Shown: positions 1 to 5,578 of the stretch, one piece after another | Numbering within the stretch: position 1 is the first letter of the stretch | How the letters are laid out: each line of letters starts with the position of its first letter | NCBI GenBank assembly: GCA_016296235.1 | Contig: JAEDJR010000042.1 | Location: 1-12,176 of the forward strand | Reading direction: 5' to 3' | Source of the DNA: Oscillospiraceae bacterium | GTDB lineage: Bacteria; Bacillota; Clostridia; Oscillospirales; Oscillospiraceae | Length of the DNA stretch: 12,176 nt | Translations under genes and position numbers: made by a program | The notes under the pieces: model-generated | What the model saw: the letters and a program-made list of their open reading frames with translations, nothing else | Told to the model about the DNA's origin: nothing | Database searches by the model: none

Positions 1-491
1 GGGATTTCGGTCATCTGGCCGCCGTCGGGGCCGTAGCACTTGAGGCCGTTATACTCCTTGGTGTTGTGGCTGGCGGAAATCACCATGCCCACGCCGGTTT
101 TCAGATAGCGCACGGCGAAGGACAGCATGGGGGTGGGGCACAGCCGGTCGTAGAGATAGACGTGCACGCCCTCGGCGGCCAGGGCTGCGGCGCAGACCTC
201 GGCAAAGCGGCGGGAGTTGTTGCGGCAGTCATAGCCAATGGCGCAGGTTTTGCTCTCGCCGGAGGCCAGCAGGTATTTGGCCAGGCCACGGGCGGTCTGC
301 CGGACGGTCAGATCGTTGAGCCGGGCGGTACCGACGCCCATGACGCAGCGGATTCCGGCGGTGCCGAAGCTGGCACGGCTGCCGAAGCGGGCCTGAATCT
401 CCGCCTCGTTGCCCTCCAGAGCCTGCAGCTCCTCCAGCATGGGGCCCTGGCAGTTGGAAAGCCAGCGGCGGTATTCCTTGATTGCATCCAT
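1..491 (-). CDS. Phosphoglucomutase/phosphomannomutase, N-terminal part (cut by window edge)
   Basis: Alpha-D-phosphohexomutase family enzyme, expected to interconvert hexose 1-phosphates and 6-phosphates in the cytosol. Only the first 163 codons are in the window; the rest lies beyond base 1. Reading down the minus strand, the start is MDAIKEYRRWLSNC, then the family motif FGTAGIR (residues 42-48), and then the active-site loop VISASHNTKEYNGLK, whose Ser141 is the expected phosphorylated serine. GPDGGQMTEI follows near the edge. The ATG is preceded at 7 bases by GAGGTGA, a fair ribosome binding site, which fixes the start. Phosphoglucomutase would suit the maltodextrin operon elsewhere in the window, but phosphomannomutase or a broad-specificity PgcA-type enzyme cannot be separated on this fragment. 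Family assignment is secure; substrate is inferred. Confidence 0.9.
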   Translation of the reverse strand, partial: MDAIKEYRRWLSNCQGPMLEELQALEGNEAEIQARFGSRASFGTAGIRCVMGVGTARLNDLTVRQTARGLAKYLLASGESKTCAIGYDCRNNSRRFAEVCAAALAAEGVHVYLYDRLCPTPMLSFAVRYLKTGVGMVISASHNTKEYNGLKCYGPDGGQMTEI

Positions 492-534
492 GATATCGTC
501 ACCTCATCCTAAATTTTCGGGGTTTTTCCACCAT

Positions 535-563
535 ATTATAACATCCCTTTCCCGGCGTGTACA
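535..563 (-). promoter_or_regulatory. Promoter for the phosphohexomutase gene
   Basis: On the minus strand a perfect TATAAT (540 down to 535) lies 17 bases from TGTACA (563 down to 558), which matches TTGACA at four of six positions. It is about 45 bases upstream of the phosphohexomutase start and directed towards it. Sigma-A-type promoter predicted from sequence only. Confidence 0.55.
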
Positions 564-596
564 GGGAAAAAATTCCTGGTTGCGCGAACCGGGAAA
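548..596. repeat. Inverted repeat spanning the divergent promoter region
   Basis: TTTCCCGG (548-555) and CCGGGAAA (589-596) are exact inverted copies. One arm lies in the 17-base spacer of the minus-strand promoter and the other in the 17-base spacer of the plus-strand promoter. A weaker nested pair, CAGG (562-565) and TTCCTG (573-578), lies inside. It could be a regulator site or chance in GC-rich DNA. Confidence 0.35.
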
Positions 597-608
597 AAGG
601 CTTATGAT
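580..608 (+). promoter_or_regulatory. Promoter for the Nudix-proA-proC operon
   Basis: TTGCGC (580-585) and TATGAT (603-608) are separated by 17 bases. The -10 matches five of six consensus positions and the -35 three of six. The predicted start point, near 614, leaves a short leader that carries GGAGG at 621-625. It is back-to-back with the phosphohexomutase promoter. Prediction only. Confidence 0.5.
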
Positions 609-634
609 AGTTGCAGAAACGGAGGCTGATACCC

Positions 635-1189
635 ATGTCCGATGAAATGCTGAGAGAGCGCCAAACGGCGTCTGAACTGATCTTTGACGGGAAAATCCTG
701 CACCTCTATCGGGACGACATCGCCCTGCCCGACGGAAAACCGGCGGAGCGGGAGCTGATCCGCCATGTGGGCGCCGTGTGCGTCATTCCCATCACCGACG
801 ACGGCTGCGCCGTCATGGAGCGGCAGTTCCGCTATCCCGTGAACGAGGTGCTGCTGGAGATTCCCGCCGGCAAGCTGGACAGCAAGGCGGAGGATCACGA
901 GGCCGCTGCCCGCCGGGAGCTGGAGGAGGAGACGGGCTACCACGCCAGGGAGCTGATCCCTCTGGGCAAATTCTACCCGGCCTGCGCCTATTGTGATGAG
1001 ACCATCTGGATGTATCTGGCCAAGGGCCTGGAGCGGGGAACGCGGCATCTGGATGAAGATGAGTTCCTGGACGTGGAGCTGATTCCCCTGACGGAGCTGG
1101 TGCGCCGGGTTCTGGCCGGGGAGATTCCCGATGCGAAAACCCAGATTGCCGTCCTGAAGGCGGCGGTGCACGAGGGTATCTTAAAATAA
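635..1189 (+). CDS. Nudix hydrolase, ADP-ribose pyrophosphatase type
   Basis: A 184-residue cytosolic Nudix hydrolase, most like the ADP-ribose pyrophosphatase (NudF) group, which splits ADP-ribose to AMP and ribose 5-phosphate. The Nudix box is at residues 79-102, from GKLDSKAEDH to RELEEETGY. It has the REL-EE-TG metal-binding core, but one extra residue between the first Gly and the first Glu compared with the classic spacing. The PAGKLD sequence just before the box and the YACDE-like stretch after it (CAYCDETIWMYLA) fit this subgroup. The ATG is chosen over an in-frame TTG at 611 because GGAGG lies 9 bases upstream of the ATG. First gene of the plus-strand operon, 23 bases before the next gene. 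Family is clear; the exact substrate is inferred. Confidence 0.88.
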   Translation: MSDEMLRERQTASELIFDGKILHLYRDDIALPDGKPAERELIRHVGAVCVIPITDDGCAVMERQFRYPVNEVLLEIPAGKLDSKAEDHEAAARRELEEETGYHARELIPLGKFYPACAYCDETIWMYLAKGLERGTRHLDEDEFLDVELIPLTELVRRVLAGEIPDAKTQIAVLKAAVHEGILK

Positions 1190-1212
1190 CAATAACAGAA
1201 AGGCGGAGCAAT

Positions 1213-1674
1213 ATGGCGAAGAATACCGTTCTCAACAACCTGACCGAGGATGAGACCCTCTGGGCGGACACCAAGCGCTGGCTGGGGATGCCCCTGACCT
1301 TCACCAAATACCGGGTGGATGAAAACCGGCTCTATGTCAAGCAGGGCCTGCTGAAAACCGAGACCGACGAGCTGCTTCTGTACCGCATCATGGATATCAA
1401 AAGCAGCCAGACCCTGGGTCAGCGGATCCTGGGCGTGGGAACCGTGGTGCTGTTCTGCAGCGACAAGAGCTCCGGCGTCCTGGAGCTGAAAAACATCAAA
1501 AAGCCCGAGCAGGTGCGCCGCTTCCTCAGCGATCTGGTGGAGCGCAAGCGCACGGAAACCGGCGTTAAGGGCCGGGAGATCTACGGCTCCGGCAATCCCA
1601 TGCCGCCCCACCCCGGACACGGCCCCGACTGCGATGCGGACGGCGACGGCGATCCCGACTGCGGCCAGCCGTGA
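1213..1674 (+). CDS. Small bacterial PH-domain protein with acidic Asp/Gly tail
   Basis: A 153-residue protein with one bacterial PH-like domain (YdbS/bPH2 type) over about residues 15-118. Recognisable pieces are YRVDENRLYVKQGLL, LLLYRIMDIKSSQTL and QRILGVGTV, ending in a helix (KKPEQVRRFLSDLVERK). Relatives are usually fused to membrane segments; none is visible here, so it is probably soluble. The last 29 residues are unlike the domain: Pro/His/Gly-rich, then DCDADGDGDPDC, which resembles a DxDxDGDxxD calcium-binding loop flanked by two cysteines. Its stop overlaps an alternative ATG of the next gene (TGATG), so the two are probably translated in series. A purine-rich AAGGCGGAG stretch precedes the ATG. 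Function is unknown. Confidence 0.8.
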   Translation: MAKNTVLNNLTEDETLWADTKRWLGMPLTFTKYRVDENRLYVKQGLLKTETDELLLYRIMDIKSSQTLGQRILGVGTVVLFCSDKSSGVLELKNIKKPEQVRRFLSDLVERKRTETGVKGREIYGSGNPMPPHPGHGPDCDADGDGDPDCGQP

Positions 1675-1688
1675 TGGGAGGGCCTGCC

Positions 1689-2783
1689 ATGCAATATGTC
1701 TGCTCTGTCTGCGGGCAAACCGCTCCGGTGACCACCCGGGCGCCGAAATGCGCCTGCGGCGGCCTTTGGAAGCTGGACTGGCAGCCGCCCAAATTCGATC
1801 TGCAGGAGATTGACTGCTCCGTCTGGAGCATGTTCCGCTACCACCGGTTTATGGCCCTGGCCGATGACAGCTGGAAAACCGTCACCCTGGGGGAGGGCAT
1901 GACGCCCCTGGTCCGGCTGGATGAGGACGTGCTGCTGAAGATGGACTACTTTATGCCCACCTTGTCCTATAAGGACCGGGGCGCTGCGGTGCTGGTGGCC
2001 CACTGCAAGGCCATCGGCGTGGACAGCGTGGTGCAGGACAGCAGCGGCAACGCCGGCAACAGCGTGGCCGCCTACTGCGGCCGCAGCGGCATCCAATGCG
2101 ATATCTATGTGCCCGAGGGCACCTCTCCCGGCAAAATCGCCATGATCCAGGCCCACGGCGCCACGGCCCATGTGGTGCCCGGCTCCCGGGATCACTGCGC
2201 CGACGTCTGCCGCGCCCAGGTGGAGCGGGAGGGCAAATACTACGCCAACCACGTCTACAATCCCTTCTTTTATGAGGGCACCAAGACCTACATTTATGAG
2301 GTCTACGAGCAGCTGGGCCGGATTCCGGCGCACCTGTTTCTGCCCCTGGGCAACGGCACGCTGTTCCTGGGTGTGGTCAAGGGCCTGGAGCACCTGCTGG
2401 CCTCCGGCTGCATCGACCGGATGCCCAAAATCATCGCCATCCAGTCGGAGCGGTGCGCTCCCTTTGCCGGGGCCGTCAAAACCCACAGCCCGGTACCGGC
2501 TCCGGTGACCCCCACGCCCACCATGGCCGAGGGCATCGCCATCGGCGTTCCCATGCGGGGAAGGGAAATTCTGGAGGCCATTTACAAGTATCAGATGGAG
2601 CTGGTCACGGTGCCGGAGGACCGGATTCTGGAGGCCCGGAGCACCCTGGCCCGGCAGGGAATCTACGCCGAGCACACCACGGCGGCCAATCTGGCGGCCT
2701 ACTGGAACTATTGCTCGCAGCACGGCAAAACCCCCGACAGCCTGCTGACCATGTGCGGCGCCGGACTGAAATCAGACCATTAA
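1689..2783 (+). CDS. Threonine-synthase-like PLP-dependent enzyme
   Basis: A 364-residue fold-type II pyridoxal-phosphate enzyme closest in layout to threonine synthase. The N-terminus has four cysteines, C5-x2-C8 and C21-x-C23, a small zinc-ribbon-like element seen in some family members. GEGMTPL (68-74) is followed by SYKDRG with Lys95 as the expected PLP lysine, the SSGNAGNS loop (118-125), and PLGNGTL as a likely cofactor phosphate-binding loop. Threonine synthase makes threonine from O-phosphohomoserine, but cysteate synthase and other beta-replacement enzymes share this scaffold, so the substrate is open. The ATG at 1689 is chosen because GGGAGGG lies 6 bases upstream; an ATG at 1674 overlapping the previous stop has no such site. 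No homoserine pathway gene is nearby; proA follows. Confidence 0.82.
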   Translation: MQYVCSVCGQTAPVTTRAPKCACGGLWKLDWQPPKFDLQEIDCSVWSMFRYHRFMALADDSWKTVTLGEGMTPLVRLDEDVLLKMDYFMPTLSYKDRGAAVLVAHCKAIGVDSVVQDSSGNAGNSVAAYCGRSGIQCDIYVPEGTSPGKIAMIQAHGATAHVVPGSRDHCADVCRAQVEREGKYYANHVYNPFFYEGTKTYIYEVYEQLGRIPAHLFLPLGNGTLFLGVVKGLEHLLASGCIDRMPKIIAIQSERCAPFAGAVKTHSPVPAPVTPTPTMAEGIAIGVPMRGREILEAIYKYQMELVTVPEDRILEARSTLARQGIYAEHTTAANLAAYWNYCSQHGKTPDSLLTMCGAGLKSDH

Positions 2784-2797
2784 AAAGGAGTACCTCC

Positions 2798-2875
2798 ATG
2801 CGCGTTTTCATGCAAACCGCCAACTCTCTCCCGGCCGTGGAAGCCGGATTCCGGGGAAAGGGGAGAGCGGAATGA
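2798..2875 (+). CDS. Candidate 25-residue leader ORF overlapping proA
   Basis: A short ORF with an unusually good start: AAGGAG (2785-2790) 7 bases before the ATG. It encodes MRVFMQTANSLPAVEAGFRG... for 25 residues and stops at a TGA that overlaps the proA start as ATGA. There are no membrane segments and no run of proline or glutamate codons that would suggest classical amino-acid attenuation. It fills the whole gap between the PLP-enzyme gene and proA. The likely role, if translated, is to couple ribosome flow to proA; see the stem noted at 2826-2867. No known family is recognised. It could also be non-coding. Confidence 0.5.
   Translation: MRVFMQTANSLPAVEAGFRGKGRAE
2826..2867 (+). promoter_or_regulatory. 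Possible RNA stem covering the proA ribosome binding site
   Basis: CTCTCCC (2826-2832) can pair perfectly with GGGAGAG (2861-2867), the purine-rich stretch just before the proA ATG at 2872. An inner CCGG-ATT-CCGG hairpin (2844-2854) could form within the loop. Both arms lie inside the leader ORF, so a translating ribosome would open the stem. Pairing is seen by eye; no folding energy was calculated. Confidence 0.4.
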
Positions 2876-4128
2876 CCACAATGGAACTGCTGCGGCAGGC
2901 CAAGGCTGCGGCGCCGGTGCTGGCCCGGACGGGCACGGAGCAGAAAAACCGGGCCCTGCTGGCCATGGCGGAGGCCCTGGAGGCAGAGACAGACGCCATT
3001 CTCCAGGCCAACATTCTGGATCTGGAGGCCGCCCGGGGCCAGATTTCCCCGTTGATACTGGACCGCCTGGCGCTGAACGCCGACCGGATTCTGACCATGG
3101 CCGACAACATCCGTCAAGCGGCGGCGCAGCCGGATCCCGTGGGCCGGGTCCGCAAGCGGGTGGTGCGGCCCAACGGCCTGGTGATCGAGCAGGTGGGCGT
3201 GCCCATGGGCGTCATCGCCATCATCTATGAGAGCCGCCCCAATGTCACCTCTGATGCGGCGGCCCTGGTCTTGAAGGCCGGCAGCGCCTGCGTCCTGCGG
3301 GGCGGCAAAGAGGCCTTCCGCTCCGCCAACGCCATTGTCACCGCCATGCAGGCGGGCCTGGAGGCCGCCGACCTGCCTCCGGAGCTGGTGCAGCTGGTGC
3401 AGGACACCTCCCGGACCAGCGCCAACGAGCTGATGACCGCTGTGGGCTATGTGGATCTGCTGATTCCCCGGGGCGGCGCGGGGCTGATCCGGGCCTGTAC
3501 GGAACATACCCGGGTACCCTGTATCCAGACCGGCACCGGAATCTGCCACATCTACGTGGATAAGGATGCCGATCAGGCCATGGCCCTGCGAATCATCGAA
3601 AACGCCAAGACCAGCCGGCCCTCCGTATGCAACGCCGAGGAGGTCTGCCTGGTGCACCGGGAGATTGCGGCGGAATTTCTGCCCAAGCTCCGCACCCGCC
3701 TGGTGGACGACCGCATCGCCGACGGCAAGCCGCCGGTGGAGCTGCGGCTGGATCCTGCGGCGGCGGCCATCATCGACGGCACGCCGGCAGGCGAGACGGA
3801 TTTTGACACGGAATTTTTGGACTACATTCTGGCGGTGGCCGTGGTGGACGACGCCGACCAGGCTATGGGCCATATCGCCCTGCACTCCACGGGCCACAGC
3901 GAGGCCATCGTTACGGCCAACGCAGAGACGGCGGAGCGCTTTGCCCAGGCAGTGGACAGTGCGGCGGTGTACGTCAACTGCTCCACCCGGTTCACCGACG
4001 GCGGCGAATTCGGCCTGGGCTGTGAGATGGGAATCTCCACCCAGAAGCTCCACGCCCGGGGCCCCATAGGGCTGGAGGAGCTGACCACCACCAAGTATGT
4101 GATCCAGGGCAGCGGGCAGGTCAGATAA
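2872..4128 (+). CDS. proA: Glutamate-5-semialdehyde dehydrogenase (gamma-glutamyl phosphate reductase)
   Basis: Second step of proline synthesis: NADPH-dependent reduction of gamma-glutamyl phosphate to glutamate 5-semialdehyde. At 418 residues it has the usual ProA length and is aldehyde-dehydrogenase-like throughout. Visible landmarks are VIAIIYESRPNVTSDAA, LKAGSACVLRGGKEA, LIPRGGAGLI, and RPSVCNAEE with catalytic Cys253. The C-terminal part has VNCSTRFTDGGEFGLGCEMG and GPIGLEELTTTKY. The ATG overlaps the stop of the 25-residue leader ORF, and a second in-frame ATG follows three codons later. proC follows after 20 bases. The glutamate kinase gene proB, often adjacent in other bacteria, is not in this operon. 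ProA normally works with ProB, so proB must lie elsewhere. Confidence 0.97.
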   Translation: MTTMELLRQAKAAAPVLARTGTEQKNRALLAMAEALEAETDAILQANILDLEAARGQISPLILDRLALNADRILTMADNIRQAAAQPDPVGRVRKRVVRPNGLVIEQVGVPMGVIAIIYESRPNVTSDAAALVLKAGSACVLRGGKEAFRSANAIVTAMQAGLEAADLPPELVQLVQDTSRTSANELMTAVGYVDLLIPRGGAGLIRACTEHTRVPCIQTGTGICHIYVDKDADQAMALRIIENAKTSRPSVCNAEEVCLVHREIAAEFLPKLRTRLVDDRIADGKPPVELRLDPAAAAIIDGTPAGETDFDTEFLDYILAVAVVDDADQAMGHIALHSTGHSEAIVTANAETAERFAQAVDSAAVYVNCSTRFTDGGEFGLGCEMGISTQKLHARGPIGLEELTTTKYVIQGSGQVR

Positions 4129-4148
4129 GAGAAAGGAAGGGCGATCAA

Positions 4149-4955
4149 ATGAACTCCACCATTGGTTTTCTCGGCACCGGCAATATGGGCGGCGCTCTGG
4201 CCCGGGCAGCGGTCAAGGCCGTCGGGCCGGATGAAATCCTGCTCCACAACCGCACGGCTGCCAAGGCGGAAGCCCTGGCGGCGGAGCTGGGGTGCCGGAC
4301 AGCCCCGGCGGCGGAGCTTGCCGCTTCCTGCGGCCTGATTTACCTGGGGGTCAAGCCCCAGATGATGGCGGGGCTGCTTTCGGAGCTGGCCCCGGTGCTG
4401 GCGGCCCGGACGGACGATTTTGCCCTGGTGTCCATGGCGGCGGGCCTCACCATGGCCGATATCCGGCGCATGGCGGGCGGCGATTATCCCGTGATCCGCA
4501 TCATGCCCAACACACCGGCGGCGGTGGGCTGCGGCGTGATCCTCTATGACGCGGCGGAGCATGTCACGGCGGAGGCGCTGGAGCGGTTTGTCCTGAGTAT
4601 GTCCCGGGCCGGTATGCTGGACCGGCTGCCGGAAGGGCTCATCGATGCCGGCAGCGCCGTGGCAGGCTGCGGCCCGGCCTTTGCAGACCTGTTCCTGGAG
4701 GCTCTGGCCGACGGCGGCGTGGCCTGCGGCCTGCCACGGGCCAAGGCCCAGGCCTATGCGGCCCAGATGCTGCTGGGCGCGGCCCGGCTGGCTTTGGAGA
4801 CAGGGCTGCATCCCGGCCAGCTGAAGGACGCGGTCTGCAGCCCCGGCGGTTCCACCATCGCCGGCGTCCGGGCGTTGGAGCAGCGGGCCTTCCGGGCCGC
4901 CTGCATGGAGGCCGTGGAGGCTGCGTTCCGGCGGACAAAAGAGCTGGGGAAATGA
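4149..4955 (+). CDS. proC: Pyrroline-5-carboxylate reductase
   Basis: Last step of proline synthesis: NAD(P)H-dependent reduction of 1-pyrroline-5-carboxylate to L-proline. At 268 residues it is the normal length. The N-terminal Rossmann nucleotide-binding motif is GFLGTGNMGG (6-15). IRIMPNTPAAVGCGV is the conserved middle segment, and VAGCGPAF with the signature SPGGSTIAGVRALE (from about residue 231) identifies the C-terminal dimerisation domain. The ATG follows AAGGAAGGG at a suitable distance. It is the last gene of the operon and is followed by a heptamer tract and then a strong hairpin, so transcription probably ends there. Confidence 0.97.
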   Translation: MNSTIGFLGTGNMGGALARAAVKAVGPDEILLHNRTAAKAEALAAELGCRTAPAAELAASCGLIYLGVKPQMMAGLLSELAPVLAARTDDFALVSMAAGLTMADIRRMAGGDYPVIRIMPNTPAAVGCGVILYDAAEHVTAEALERFVLSMSRAGMLDRLPEGLIDAGSAVAGCGPAFADLFLEALADGGVACGLPRAKAQAYAAQMLLGAARLALETGLHPGQLKDAVCSPGGSTIAGVRALEQRAFRAACMEAVEAAFRRTKELGK

Positions 4956-4967
4956 GAAAGAAAAAAT

Positions 4968-4995
4968 GCATTCTGCATTTTGCATTCTTCATTCA
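4968..4995 (-). repeat. Short heptamer tract (GCATTCT on plus strand), four units
   Basis: Consecutive 7-base units read GCATTCT, GCATTTT, GCATTCT, TCATTCA. On the minus strand this is (A/G)GAATGC-like, the same unit as the array at 6953-6994 but in the opposite orientation. It sits between the proC stop and the terminator hairpin. The apparent protein reading of such tracts is not taken as coding. Confidence 0.7.
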
Positions 4996-5007
4996 AATAA
5001 CAGACAA

Positions 5008-5034
5008 GGGCTGCGGCGAAATTCGCCGCAGCCC
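5008..5034. terminator. Bidirectional terminator between proC and the P-loop gene
   Basis: GGGCTGCGGCG and CGCCGCAGCCC form a perfect 11-base-pair stem around AAATT; two more A-T pairs are possible. Downstream on the plus strand is CATTATTTTCTATATT, and on the minus strand TTGTCTGTTATTTG, so both sides are T-rich. It lies between convergent genes and can serve both. Confidence 0.85.
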
Positions 5035-5056
5035 CATTATTTTCTATATTGAAGAA

Positions 5057-5467
5057 TTACAGATACTTGGTTACGCTCTCGGGGAGGTTCGCAAGCTCGT
5101 CGGAGATGGAGATGGTGAACTCCAGCTTGTTGGCCTTGCCGAAGGCCTCGCACCAGGCCAGGAACGCGGCGGTTTCTTCCGGATCCTTGGAGCCGGACAG
5201 CTTGTAGAGACCGTCGATGAAAATGTGAGAGATGTCAAAGTTGCCAGCGTGCAGGCCGCTGATAAAGCCCTTGAGGAATGTATAGGTGCCAATGTCATAT
5301 TCACTGGCGTCAATCAAGCGGACGCGATAGTCGATATCGAACGTCAGGGCGCTGCCCTTTTCGATGCAGACCATGCTGCCGGATTCGGTTTTAATTGCGG
5401 TGTTGATGGAATCGATCAGTTGCTTGGTCTTGCCGGAGCCCTTCAGACCAACGATTGCCTTAACCAT
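5057..5467 (-). CDS. Small P-loop NTPase-like protein, function unknown
   Basis: A 136-residue protein beginning MVKAIVGLKGSGKTKQ, with a Walker A motif GLKGSGKT at residues 7-14. A possible Walker B strand is ISHIFIDGLYKL with Asp85. There is no signal peptide or membrane segment. It is too short for a full motor ATPase or ABC protein, and nothing visible beyond the P-loop marks a kinase. An AAGGAGGG ribosome binding site lies 8 bases before the ATG, and a promoter is predicted upstream. It looks less GC-rich in codon choice than the proA-proC genes. It lies downstream of the Pgi-like gene on the same strand with a 111-base gap, so the pair may share transcripts. I do not recognise its family. 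Confidence 0.85.
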   Translation of the reverse strand: MVKAIVGLKGSGKTKQLIDSINTAIKTESGSMVCIEKGSALTFDIDYRVRLIDASEYDIGTYTFLKGFISGLHAGNFDISHIFIDGLYKLSGSKDPEETAAFLAWCEAFGKANKLEFTISISDELANLPESVTKYL

Positions 5468-5486
5468 AGGAAAGCCCTCCTTATTT

Positions 5487-5503
5487 GCCGTAGGGGAGAC
5501 GGC
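5487..5503 (-). other. Small hairpin in the leader of the P-loop gene
   Basis: GCCGT and ACGGC form a 5-base-pair stem around a 7-base loop, 20 bases upstream of the P-loop gene start and just before its AAGGAGGG site. It contains CCGTAGGGG, also found in the REP-like unit at 7046-7054, but without that unit's flanking stem. Possibly chance. Confidence 0.3.
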
Positions 5504-5530
5504 ACCTGTGGCGCATACTCCCTTTTCCTC

Positions 5531-5559
5531 ATTCTATCAGCTTTGCAGCGGGAATACAA
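5531..5559 (-). promoter_or_regulatory. Promoter for the P-loop gene
   Basis: On the minus strand TTGTAT (5559 down to 5554) and TAGAAT (5536 down to 5531) are spaced by 17 bases. The -10 matches five of six positions and the -35 three of six. It lies in the gap after the Pgi-like stop and points to the P-loop gene. Prediction only. Confidence 0.45.
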
Positions 5560-5578
5560 GTGTTAGTTTTACCAAATT

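Noticed and set aside
1581..4053. Long open frames on the minus strand opposite the PLP-enzyme gene and proA
   Set aside because: They are antisense shadows of strongly identified plus-strand genes. High GC content makes stops rare; their products are low-complexity Gly/His/Ala-rich with no family motifs.
5488..5496. CCGTAGGGG as a fourth REP-like unit
   Set aside because: The tail sequence matches, but the adjoining GGCGG-type stem is missing, so it is kept only as a small hairpin.
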